Of a stretch of 25,888 bases of DNA, positions 14,974-21,986 are shown one piece after another (positions within the stretch are counted from its first letter, which is position 1; each line of letters begins with the position of its first letter). Both the position numbers and the translations under genes were made by a program. The notes beneath the pieces are model-generated. The model saw nothing but the letters and a program-made list of their open reading frames with translations. It made no database searches and had not been told where the DNA came from. Source of the stretch: CAZMXS01 sp964570325 (GTDB lineage Bacteria > Verrucomicrobiota > Kiritimatiellia > CAIQIC01 > CAZMXS01); NCBI GenBank assembly GCA_964570325.1, contig CAZMXS010000064.1, positions 1-25,888 of the forward strand, written 5' to 3'.

Positions 14974-15936
14974 TCACTCCAGGCCCACGGCGCGGCGGGC
15001 GGCCCGCAAGGTTCGCTCCGCTTCGGCGCGCGCGCGCTCGGCGCCCCGCCGCAGCACTTCGTCCACATAGCCCGGATCGCGCGCCAGTTCCTCATATCGG
15101 CGGCGCAGCGGCGAGAAATGGGCTTCGTACAGATCAAAGAGCTCCTTCTTCACCTGGCCATAGCCGAGGCCGCCCTGCCGATACCGGGCTTCCATCTCCC
15201 GACGCTGGTCATCGGTGGCGAACAGCCGGTACAAGGCATAAACATGGCACTGTTCAGGATCTTTTGGATCGGCGACCGTTTTGCTGTCCGTCACAATCCG
15301 CATGATCCGCGCCCGGATGTCCTTGAGATTGCCGAACAATTCGATGGTATTGTCGTAAGATTTGGACATTTTCTGCCCGTCAATCCCCGGCACGACCGCC
15401 ACCTCCTCGCGGATGGACGGTTCCGGCACGGTAAAGACCTCGCCGTATTGATTGTTGAACTTGATGGCAATGTCGCGCGTAACCTCCACGTGCTGCTTCT
15501 GGTCGCGACCAACAGGCACCAGGTTCGCCTGCATGATCAGGATGTCCGCCGCCATCAGCACGGGATAGGCAAACAAGCCGTGGTTGGCGGCGATACCCTT
15601 GGCCGTTTTATCTTTGTAGGAATGGCAGCGCTCCAGCAATCCCATCGGCGTGACGTTCGATAACAGCCAGGTCAGTTCATTGACGCCCGACACGTCGCTC
15701 TGGCGGTAGAAAACGGTCTGCTCCGTGTCCAAGCCGCAAGCGAGATATCCCAACGCCACTTCGCGAATCGAATCCCGCAAGACTTGGGGGTCGGTAACGC
15801 TGGTCAACGCATGGTAATCCGCGATGAACAGAAAGGCCTGGCCCTGCCGCTGCAGTTCCAGAGCCGGTTTCATCATGCCGAAATAATTGCCCAAGTGCAA
15901 TTTGCCCGAGGGCTGGATGCCCGAAAGTACACGCAT
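14974..15936 (-). CDS. trpS: Tryptophanyl-tRNA synthetase
   Basis: TrpRS charges tRNA-Trp with tryptophan. The class I signatures are present: the HIGH-type motif PSGKLHLGNYFG near residue 10 and the KMSKS motif in GIDGQKMSKSYDNTI near residue 192. The Trp pocket stretch FIADYHALTS, the motif VGRDQKQHVEVTRDIA and YPVLMAADIL are all typical of short bacterial TrpRS; 320 residues is normal. The ATG at 15936 is preceded by GGGGGAA at seven to eight bases, and a GC hairpin lies immediately ahead of that site. It is the first gene of the minus-strand run that continues through scpA and scpB into aromatic biosynthesis. No Trp attenuator or T-box was recognised upstream. Confidence 0.96.
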   Translation of the reverse strand: MRVLSGIQPSGKLHLGNYFGMMKPALELQRQGQAFLFIADYHALTSVTDPQVLRDSIREVALGYLACGLDTEQTVFYRQSDVSGVNELTWLLSNVTPMGLLERCHSYKDKTAKGIAANHGLFAYPVLMAADILIMQANLVPVGRDQKQHVEVTRDIAIKFNNQYGEVFTVPEPSIREEVAVVPGIDGQKMSKSYDNTIELFGNLKDIRARIMRIVTDSKTVADPKDPEQCHVYALYRLFATDDQRREMEARYRQGGLGYGQVKKELFDLYEAHFSPLRRRYEELARDPGYVDEVLRRGAERARAEAERTLRAARRAVGLE

Positions 15937-15948
15937 ATCAATTCCCCC

Positions 15949-15966
15949 GCGGCCGGCTGCGGCCGC
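15949..15966 (-). promoter_or_regulatory. GC hairpin in the trpS leader, next to the ribosome site
   Basis: GCGGCCG (15949-15955) and CGGCCGC (15960-15966) pair perfectly around a GCTG loop. The stem ends one base before the GGGGG of the trpS ribosome site (15948-15944), so it could limit ribosome access. There is no T run, so it is not an intrinsic terminator. Confidence 0.4.
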
Positions 15967-16034
15967 CGTTTCTTATGTAAACTGGGTTAGGCTATCGGAT
16001 GCGGCGGCGGCATCAATCAAAAAAAGCGCCGCGT

Positions 16035-16063
16035 TTGACTTGTCTCCCGGATTGCCGCATCAT
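16035..16063 (+). promoter_or_regulatory. Candidate promoter for the 230-aa secreted protein gene
   Basis: TTGACT (16035-16040) and CATCAT (16058-16063) stand 17 bases apart, matching consensus at 5/6 and 4/6. They lie in the 259-base gap between divergent trpS and the plus-strand gene at 16196. The leader would be about 125 bases. Apart from this, the trpS hairpin and a 29-codon frame at 16067-16156 of no known kind, nothing is seen in the gap. Confidence 0.35.
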
Positions 16064-16195
16064 CGGTGATACGAACCGGGCTGTGGTATCTGCGGCGTAC
16101 GCCCCGGACATTGGAAGCGCAATTCAAAGCGCTGGTTGAAAACATCGAAAAACCGTAACGTGCGTGCAGCTTAAAAAAGGAGACGCCATTCAATC

Positions 16196-16888
16196 ATGAA
16201 AAAGTCGTTACCGATCCATCTGGCCGCGCTGCTGCTGGGTATCTCCGCGCACGCCGAAACCCGGACGGCGGCGCCAACCGGCGTGTACACCCAGATTGAC
16301 ACCCGCGCCGAAATTCAACTCATTGGCAACCTGCAATCGGGCGGCGGCAACCAGAAAAAAGAGGCCGCCCGAGAAATCATGGCGCACCCGGGCAAATACT
16401 GTCCGGCTGTTTTCTTCTCGCTGGCGGCATATCTCTTTTACGATGGCCGGACCAACGATGCCATTTTCTGGATGTACGCCGGCCGAATCAGAACCCGGTT
16501 CGATATCCGCCGCTGTACGGATGAAACCGTCGCCGACGCCTTGGAAGTCCTGAATCAACAACTGCCGGAACTCCTGCGTCTGGCCCAGTTTGAAGACCTG
16601 AAAAACGCGCGAAGAATCATGGAGGACGCCCTTGCATGGGACCGCGAAACGCCGTACGACTACGATCCGCGCTGGATCGCGCTGCACGGCCTGGGCGCCT
16701 TCCGTCCCGCCGCTGACCAACCCTCCGCCGAACCGCTCACAATCCCGGAGAAGAAATGGGCGGCGCTCGCGGAAAAAAACCGGAAGGAATACCTGGCCGA
16801 TTTCAAGGCCGACATGGATCGCATCACGCCGAAGCAGTTGGCGGAGATCAAGGCCAAGATCGCAGAATTGCAGGCAGCCCGCAGATAA
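16196..16888 (+). CDS. Secreted protein of unknown function, 230 aa
   Basis: A signal peptide is clear (MKKSLPIHLAALLLGISAHA-ET). The mature part is helical: KKEAAREIMAHPGKYCPAVFFSLAAYLFYDG, then AIFWMYAGRIRTRFDIRRC, ADALEVLNQQLPELLRLAQF and WDRETPYDYDPRWIALHGLGAF. I recall unannotated proteobacterial proteins with the same order of motifs (AxFWxYxGQLRxR, D-rich, WDRxTPxxYDPRW), so this is probably a conserved family of unknown role; no named domain is assigned. The first helices suggest a Sel1/TPR-like solenoid. A basic coiled C-terminus closes the protein (ITPKQLAEIKAKIAELQAARR). AAAAAAGGAG lies 13 bases ahead of ATG 16196, somewhat far but the best site. The gene stands alone; 188 bases separate it from the next one. 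Confidence 0.78.
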   Translation: MKKSLPIHLAALLLGISAHAETRTAAPTGVYTQIDTRAEIQLIGNLQSGGGNQKKEAAREIMAHPGKYCPAVFFSLAAYLFYDGRTNDAIFWMYAGRIRTRFDIRRCTDETVADALEVLNQQLPELLRLAQFEDLKNARRIMEDALAWDRETPYDYDPRWIALHGLGAFRPAADQPSAEPLTIPEKKWAALAEKNRKEYLADFKADMDRITPKQLAEIKAKIAELQAARR

Positions 16889-16971
16889 GCCCAAAGCGGA
16901 TTGGGATTCCTCTTCATGCTCCGTGAGAGGATAACTCGGAACGACCATGCTATTCGGGTAACAACATGGCC

Positions 16972-16996
16972 GCCCGTCTGGGCAATCCTTCTTTTT
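16972..16996 (+). terminator. Weak intrinsic terminator candidate
   Basis: GCCC-GTCT-GGGC (16972-16983) is a short 4-base stem followed by AATCC and the T-rich CTTCTTTTT. It lies 84 bases after the stop of the secreted-protein gene and before the next gene. The stem is too short for confidence. The rest of the 188-base gap (16889-17076) shows no clear promoter. Confidence 0.25.
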
Positions 16997-17076
16997 AGAG
17001 CTGACTCGACCGCAAGGCTTGGATTACAGTTCCAGCGTGGACAGCGAAGTGAATTGATATTTTCAGGAGACGTAAA

Positions 17077-17586
17077 ATGGTCTTCACCATCCTGACCGCC
17101 TTGGCATTGCTGGGCGCGTTGATTCATATCGCGGCCGGCCGGCCGCCCCGCGATGCGCGCCGAGTATCCGAATTGCTTCTTGTTTATGTACTCGTGTTTT
17201 GTCAAGGCGGCGGTGGAATTTATGCGTTTATCGGGCACACCTTCTTTGCCGACCAAGTCGCGCGCGGCATCGGCTGGCCGACCGGCAGCCCGTTTCAGTT
17301 TGAGATCGCAGTGTCCAACCTTAGCTTCGCCGTGCTTGGCCTCATGTCCAGCCGCCTGCGCGGCCTGTTCCCTGTGGCCGCCGGCATCGGGTACATAATC
17401 TTCCTCTTCGGCGCCGCCTATGGCCATTTGCGGGAGATTCGCTTGCACGGCAATTACTCGCCGCTGAACTCCGGTGTTTTCCTTTACGTGCAGGACATAC
17501 TGGTGCCAGCGGTCATCCTCGTGCTAATCGCCGCATATCTGATCACCCGCCGGAGCCCCTCATCGGAACCGACCCGCCCATTGTAA
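17077..17586 (+). CDS. Four-helix integral membrane protein, DUF6790-like, 169 aa
   Basis: Four hydrophobic segments are visible: 1-20 (FTILTALALLGALIHIAAG), about 30-55 (ELLLVYVLVFCQGGGGIYAFIGHTFF), about 80-115 (VSNLSFAVLGLMSS and FPVAAGIGYIIFLFGAAYGHL) and about 140-160 (DILVPAVILVLIAAYLI). GWPTGSPFQFEIAVSNLSFAVLGLM and GHLRE followed by N-x-SPLNSG are the conserved positions I recall from the DUF6790 family of small membrane proteins in bacteria and archaea; its role is not known. AGGAG stands seven bases ahead of the ATG at 17077, a good site. The C-terminus is polar and cytoplasmic (RRSPSSEPTRPL). It may be its own transcription unit. Confidence 0.8.
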   Translation: MVFTILTALALLGALIHIAAGRPPRDARRVSELLLVYVLVFCQGGGGIYAFIGHTFFADQVARGIGWPTGSPFQFEIAVSNLSFAVLGLMSSRLRGLFPVAAGIGYIIFLFGAAYGHLREIRLHGNYSPLNSGVFLYVQDILVPAVILVLIAAYLITRRSPSSEPTRPL

Positions 17587-17612
17587 GAATACCCGACGCG
17601 AATACCCGACGC
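17587..17612. repeat. Tandem 13-base direct repeat, two copies
   Basis: GAATACCCGACGC occurs at 17587-17599 and again at 17600-17612, starting one base after the stop of the DUF6790-like gene. It runs into a small hairpin CGACG-CTTAT-CGTCG (17607-17621). The remaining gap to 17760 holds a 6-base inverted repeat (TAATAT/ATATTA) and no gene. Confidence 0.75.
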
Positions 17613-17760
17613 TTATCGTCGCTAATATACTGCCAATCAGCATATTACGCAGTTTAGAGGCCGAATTTATTCGCTTACAACCGCTTTTTGCCGTCGAAAA
17701 ACGAGTCTTAAGCTGTATTTCGGCTTCAGGTGTTTGAATTTCAGCAAGTGGCGGGAGGCT

Positions 17761-19407
17761 TTATTGATCTGCGTCGCGACAAGATAAACGAAAAACGATC
17801 AATGGGCCCCAAGGAGACGGAAGCCGGGCTTCAGCCCGCCAATGCGGACTGCCGAGAAGATAGGTATTGAATCCCCGAATAACCTCATAGGCAAGCGGAT
17901 CATCAGGGGGGTGATATAAGTCGCGAAGGTCGGCATGACCAACGGCCACCGCATTAGTCATATTTTCCAATCGGCGCATTTCGGCTTGGACGATTTGTGC
18001 CGGCGTCAAATGCGGGTATTTGGAGCGGAAGTAGGCGTCGTGAAAAGTAATGAAAACCGCCGGCGGCCCCACCCGAACTCCGAGATCAAAGAAGGCCTGG
18101 TTGGCGAGAGGCGCCCCGGTCTCATTGAAGAATGTCGCATAGGGCGCCACCGGCCGTCCTGGAGGCGCAATCCGACGAGCCAAATCCAGCAGCAGTGTGC
18201 GGTAGCTGCGACCTTGTTCGGCCATGCGAGCAGCCACCCGTTGACACCGGTATTGCTGAAGTGCCGCCCCGCTCAGAATACCCAGCGCCAAAATGAGCAC
18301 TAATCCAACCCGCGGAACAGAACAGTTTCCTTCCGGATATGAAGCCAGCAAAAAAACTACCAGCAGCGGCGGCCAGAGCGCAAAGAAACCATAGTAGTAG
18401 CCCAACGCGGCGATGACACAGAGAGGGAGCCCGACAACAAGCCAGAACGCCTGAATGAAATCGGAGGAACGAAGCCCCCGCCGACCCGCGCTTACCCATG
18501 CAACCCAATAGGCCGGCAGCAGAACAATCGGAATGAAACTAACGCCATAATCAGTTCCTGGAAAATAATCGTGGGGAGGTTGTGCCAGCCGGCGCGAGAC
18601 ACCGCTCAGCAGAAAGCGCGCGACTTCGCCCGCTGTGCCATAAGAGTAGCCGCGACCCAAATAGTAAGCGGCAAGTTCCCGCCCCTGAATGAACAACACA
18701 ACCCCGGCCAGCAATCCGGCCGGCATCACGAACCATGCCGCCCGCGCCGCGGCCAGGCGGAACCCCAAACGCGCCTGAACCTGATAAAACGCCCATCCGA
18801 ACAGAGGCAAAAAAACCATCGCGGCATACATGGCGGCCGCTGTTCGCTGCATGGCAAGCAGCCCCAGGAGCAGCCCCGAACAAAACGCCCAACACCGCGC
18901 TTGCAAGTTTGCGGCCAGCAACCAGGCTATGCTGGCTGATCCCAGCAGCCAAGCGGCAAGATTGTCTTTCCAATAATCGGCAATCCCCCAGTACGGGCTG
19001 TAAATCAGCGGATAAACAAACAGCGTCGCGGGCGCCAGCAGCGCCAACAGCCAGGAGCCGGTCCGACGGCGGCCATACTCAATCGCCAAGGCCGTGAAGA
19101 ACACCATCAAAGGGAGCAAGACCGCCAGATGACCATAACACTGGAGCAACGTCGAAGGCGCCAGCGCAACTCGCAACAGGATGTCCAACCCATCCTTGCT
19201 TGCCAAGGCATGCCCCACCGCCGCGCGCCAACCTTCGGCGCGGAACATGTCATGCGCCTCGAACGCCTGCACCCGATACGCGGCGGAATCATAGTGATAA
19301 GGCGCGGTCAGATAATAAAAACGGGACTGGGCGATGGCCGCGAAGCCCGCCAGAGCGACCAGACCGGAAGCCGCGACCAGGCGCCCCATCATCCAGCGAC
19401 CGTTCAT
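17761..19407 (-). CDS. Polytopic membrane protein, GT-C glycosyltransferase-like topology, 548 aa
   Basis: About nine to ten hydrophobic helices cover residues 10-405, and a soluble C-terminal domain of about 140 residues follows, probably periplasmic. The first loop after helix 1 is long (YYLTAPYHYDSAAYRVQAFEAHDMF) and carries Asp and His, the place where GT-C enzymes such as ArnT/PMT and their relatives hold a catalytic acidic residue. This resemblance is of layout only; no family was recognised by sequence. The C-terminal part includes LANQAFFDLGVRVGPPAVFITFHDAYFRSKYP. ATG 19407 (MNGRWMMGRLVAASGLV) overlaps the stop of the AsmA-like gene as ATGA, which supports it over the longer frame to 19695, whose first ~96 residues lie in that gene. 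It might glycosylate lipid-linked or envelope substrates. Confidence 0.75.
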   Translation of the reverse strand: MNGRWMMGRLVAASGLVALAGFAAIAQSRFYYLTAPYHYDSAAYRVQAFEAHDMFRAEGWRAAVGHALASKDGLDILLRVALAPSTLLQCYGHLAVLLPLMVFFTALAIEYGRRRTGSWLLALLAPATLFVYPLIYSPYWGIADYWKDNLAAWLLGSASIAWLLAANLQARCWAFCSGLLLGLLAMQRTAAAMYAAMVFLPLFGWAFYQVQARLGFRLAAARAAWFVMPAGLLAGVVLFIQGRELAAYYLGRGYSYGTAGEVARFLLSGVSRRLAQPPHDYFPGTDYGVSFIPIVLLPAYWVAWVSAGRRGLRSSDFIQAFWLVVGLPLCVIAALGYYYGFFALWPPLLVVFLLASYPEGNCSVPRVGLVLILALGILSGAALQQYRCQRVAARMAEQGRSYRTLLLDLARRIAPPGRPVAPYATFFNETGAPLANQAFFDLGVRVGPPAVFITFHDAYFRSKYPHLTPAQIVQAEMRRLENMTNAVAVGHADLRDLYHPPDDPLAYEVIRGFNTYLLGSPHWRAEARLPSPWGPLIVFRLSCRDADQ

Positions 19408-20261
19408 GGGGTCGCGATTGTCCCTGCGGTGACGCCGGTGGGCCAGTTCCCTTGCAACCCGAGCAGGATTTTTTGACCGGCCGTGTCCAGCATCTCGAAG
19501 CGGATATCCGGCAGGCGGGTTCCATTGGGTGTCAACGCCTCGCGGATGGTCAGAAAATAGTGCGTCATTTTCCGGTTCGGCAGCGCCACCGGCGTGACCG
19601 CCAGATTGACTCCGTCCGCCACCGCCAAAGCATTGGAATCCATTCCCCACCACACCACACGCCCAGTGACCGCCGCGAATTCGCAGGCGCTCCATTCCAG
19701 ACGTTCAATGGAATTGGTCGGCATAGCCGGCGCCGGTGTCTCAACATCCGCCTTGGGCGGCGATCGAGACGGCGCTTCCACCTGGAAACCACCCCACTCG
19801 GCCAACTGGCCGGCCAGATCCGTGAACACCGCCGGATTCCAACCGCCCGCGCCGTCCGGCGCAAAGGCCAGATAGCATTCCTCGGCGCGAACGGATCGGA
19901 TCAGCGCGCCGCCGCGGCGCAGCAGGCCGACCAAATCCCATTCCAGTTCGAGGCGCCCAATGCGAATGCCGGCCGCGCCCCGCCGCTCAATGCCTTCCGT
20001 GTACACCACCTCAGCCGCCAGATTGAGTGCCGGATCGCAGGCGACCTTCTTAACCCGGATCGGCAACCCCAGCCGCGCGCCAAGCCGGTCCTGCACATAC
20101 GCACGAAAACCGTCCGTGCGCATCATCAGGAATGCGCCAACATAAAGGATCACCATCACCACCAGGATCGTCAGGATATACCGCACCACCGCATTGCCGG
20201 ACCGCGGTGGCGGCGGCGGCGCTTCCCGATCTTCACACCGATCTCTGCGGGATTTTCCCAT
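19404..20261 (-). CDS. AsmA-like single-pass envelope protein, 285 aa
   Basis: A short cytoplasmic tail with Pro-rich linker (EAPPPPPRSG) is followed by one transmembrane helix at about 25-47 (VVRYILTILVVMVILYVGAFL). Next come FRAYVQDRLGARLGLPIRVKKV and IGRLELEWDLVGLLRRGG with LIRSVRAEEC, a pattern typical of the start of AsmA/DUF748-type proteins (helix anchor, then beta strands describing 'lower-layer' segments). AsmA family members act in inner- to outer-membrane lipid transport or assembly; this one is far shorter than most and may be only the N-terminal part or a distinct relative. The last ~60 residues are beta-rich. It begins 94 bases after proC and its TGA overlaps the ATG of the following membrane protein by four bases, so those two are likely partners. 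Confidence 0.7.
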   Translation of the reverse strand: MGKSRRDRCEDREAPPPPPRSGNAVVRYILTILVVMVILYVGAFLMMRTDGFRAYVQDRLGARLGLPIRVKKVACDPALNLAAEVVYTEGIERRGAAGIRIGRLELEWDLVGLLRRGGALIRSVRAEECYLAFAPDGAGGWNPAVFTDLAGQLAEWGGFQVEAPSRSPPKADVETPAPAMPTNSIERLEWSACEFAAVTGRVVWWGMDSNALAVADGVNLAVTPVALPNRKMTHYFLTIREALTPNGTRLPDIRFEMLDTAGQKILLGLQGNWPTGVTAGTIATP

Positions 20262-20355
20262 GATTAGTCTGCCGATTCAGCCGGCGCTCCTCGCTTGCCG
20301 ATGGGTTTGGGAACTGATTGGAATAGCCGGACTCCGGTTGAACTCGTTACGGCAC

Positions 20356-21180
20356 TCATCCGCCACGCGACAACTCCCCGGCCCGCCGATGCGCCGCCAG
20401 GATGGCGCGCACCATGAGTGTTTGCGCATCGCCACCGTTGAGCACATCCAACGCCGCCGCCGTCGTCCCGCCTTTTGAAGTGACTTTATGCCGCAATACC
20501 GCCGCGTCCTCGCCGGTTTCCGCGAGCAGTTTAGCCGCCCCCGCCACGGTTTCAGAGACCAACTGCCGGGCCGTTGCCTGCTCCAACCCCAACTGGGCGG
20601 CGGCCGTTAGCATCGCTTCCATCAGGTAAAAGACATACGCCGGGCCGCTACCGCTGATGGCGGTCACGGCGTCCATTTGTTCTTCGGGGACACGGACGAC
20701 CCGGCCAACCTCATTCAGCATCGCCTCCGTCAGTTTGAGATCCTCCTCCACAGCCCAGCGCCCCCCACAAATGGCGGCCATGCCGGCCCCCACCAGCGCG
20801 GGAGTATTCGGCATCACGCGCACCACATGCCGGCCGGCATCCAATGCCGCCTCGATGCGGGCGGTGGTAATCCCCGCCGCGATACTCACTATCAGCGCGG
20901 CCGGCCGCAGCGCCGACTGGATTTGCGCCAGCACCGCAGCCAGCATCTGGGGTTTTACGGCCAGCACGATCAGCGAAGCGCGCGCGGCTTCAGTCGGATT
21001 GTCTATTGAACCGCCAACATCATAATGCTGCTGGAAATGCGCAACGCGCGCCGCCAATACATCGGTAATGCGGATATTGGCCGGATCGCAGACATCGCTC
21101 AAAACCAGGCCCTTGACCAGCGCCTCGGCCATGTTGCCCGCGCCAATAAACAGGATTTTTTCGCTTTCCAAATCTCTCAT
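20356..21180 (-). CDS. proC: Pyrroline-5-carboxylate reductase
   Basis: ProC reduces pyrroline-5-carboxylate to proline with NAD(P)H, the last step of proline synthesis. The N-terminal Rossmann motif is ILFIGAGNMAEALVKGL; VLAVKPQMLAAVL, HVVRVMPNTPALVGAGMAAI and AISGSGPAYVFYLMEA are hallmark stretches. The C-terminal dimer region includes SETVAGAAKLL and TSKGGTTAAALDVL (the VTSPGGTT signature, here TSKGGTT). 274 residues is usual. The ATG at 21180 overlaps the yggS stop by four bases; a yggS-proC pair is widely conserved in bacteria. No clear terminator follows, and the AsmA-like gene begins 94 bases on. Confidence 0.95.
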   Translation of the reverse strand: MRDLESEKILFIGAGNMAEALVKGLVLSDVCDPANIRITDVLAARVAHFQQHYDVGGSIDNPTEAARASLIVLAVKPQMLAAVLAQIQSALRPAALIVSIAAGITTARIEAALDAGRHVVRVMPNTPALVGAGMAAICGGRWAVEEDLKLTEAMLNEVGRVVRVPEEQMDAVTAISGSGPAYVFYLMEAMLTAAAQLGLEQATARQLVSETVAGAAKLLAETGEDAAVLRHKVTSKGGTTAAALDVLNGGDAQTLMVRAILAAHRRAGELSRGG

Positions 21181-21875
21181 GGCCGGCTCCGTTCGCCAAA
21201 CAATGCGGTTCCCACGCGAATGTAGGTGGCGCCTTCCTCGATAGCCACCTCAAAGTCGCCGGTCATGCCCATAGACAACTCCGTCAGACTGATCTGCAGC
21301 GCGCGATGAACCTCATCGCGAATCTCCCGCAAGCGTCGGAAAAACGGACGGGCCTTCTCCGGCTCCGGAGAAAACGGCGGAATGGTCATCAACCCGACCA
21401 CATTGACATTATTCAAATGATTGGCCGCGACGACCGCCGCCGCCACATCCGCCGGCGGCATGCCATACTTCGAGCTTTCGCCTGAAACATTGACCTCCAG
21501 GCACACCGGCATGATCTTGCCGGCCGCCGCGGCGCAACGATCCACCGTCTCCAACAGGCGCACGGAATCCACCGAGTGGATCATATCGAACAATTCAACC
21601 GCCGCCGCCGTCTTGTTGCGCTGCAAGTGACCCACTAAATGCCAGCTCAACCGCCCGGGACATAACGGAATCTTGGCTTGAGCTTCCTGCACGCGGTTTT
21701 CCCCGAACAAGGTGAGACCACAGGCCACCGCTTCGCGCACCCGTTCGGCCGGCATGGTCTTGGTGACCGCCAGCAGCTTGACTTCCGCCGGCGCGCGCCC
21801 AACGCGCGCGCAAGCGGCCGACATTCGCGCGCGCACCAGATCCAAGCGCTCTTGAAATGATCTCGGATTATCCAT
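21177..21875 (-). CDS. yggS: YggS/PLPBP-type pyridoxal phosphate homeostasis protein
   Basis: YggS binds pyridoxal phosphate through a Schiff base and balances vitamin B6 and amino acid pools; no enzyme activity is known. The PLP lysine is K39 in VKLLAVTKTMPAERV. LFGENRVQEAQAKI, SWHLVGHLQRNK, IHSVDSVRLLE, CLEVNVSGESSKYG and LSMGMTGDFEVAIEEGATYIRVGTALFG are the full set of family motifs. 232 residues is normal. ATG 21875 is used, with GGGGTGG just ahead; six more in-frame residues upstream (to 21893) are possible. It leads a minus-strand run with proC, the AsmA-like gene and the polytopic membrane protein. Confidence 0.95.
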   Translation of the reverse strand: MDNPRSFQERLDLVRARMSAACARVGRAPAEVKLLAVTKTMPAERVREAVACGLTLFGENRVQEAQAKIPLCPGRLSWHLVGHLQRNKTAAAVELFDMIHSVDSVRLLETVDRCAAAAGKIMPVCLEVNVSGESSKYGMPPADVAAAVVAANHLNNVNVVGLMTIPPFSPEPEKARPFFRRLREIRDEVHRALQISLTELSMGMTGDFEVAIEEGATYIRVGTALFGERSRP

Positions 21876-21904
21876 ACCACCCCGCCACAACACAATCGGA
21901 CTGA

Positions 21905-21935
21905 ATTAATCACAAAAACTGCTATTTATTGTCAA
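21905..21935 (-). promoter_or_regulatory. Candidate promoter for the yggS run
   Basis: A perfect TTGACA lies on the minus strand at 21935-21930. The -10 is less clear: ATTAAT (21910-21905) matches 4/6 but at 19 bases. The site lies in an AT-rich patch between two divergent genes, and its -35 overlaps the possible ECF -35 on the other strand. Confidence 0.35.
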
Positions 21936-21957
21936 CCGAATCGCGCGTCGCAACGTC
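21930..21957 (+). promoter_or_regulatory. Candidate ECF-type (autoregulatory) promoter ahead of the sigma gene
   Basis: The plus strand reads TGTCAAC at 21930-21936, then 17 bases, then CGTC at 21954-21957. Many ECF promoters have an AAC-containing -35 and CGTC or a close form at -10, with 16-17 bases between (for example sigma-W and sigma-X of Bacillus). Start would be near 21963, followed by an A/G-rich leader and ATG at 21987. This is a motif match only. Confidence 0.35.
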
Positions 21958-21986
21958 ATAACTGATGGAAAGGGAACGAAGGCTTG

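Noticed and set aside
14353..15663. 436-codon plus-strand frame opposite scpA and trpS
   Set aside because: The composition (His, Gln, Leu, Arg) is typical of an antisense frame of GC-rich coding DNA; scpA and trpS have full motif sets.
15937..16034. T-box or Trp attenuator upstream of trpS
   Set aside because: No T-box core, no leader peptide with Trp runs and no terminator/antiterminator pair were seen; only the GC hairpin is present.
16067..16156. 29-codon GTG-started frame in the gap before the 230-aa secreted protein
   Set aside because: Too short, no ribosome site and no recognised motif.
16208..16948. 246-codon minus-strand frame opposite the 230-aa secreted protein
   Set aside because: The plus-strand gene has a signal peptide and ribosome site; the minus frame is a shadow.
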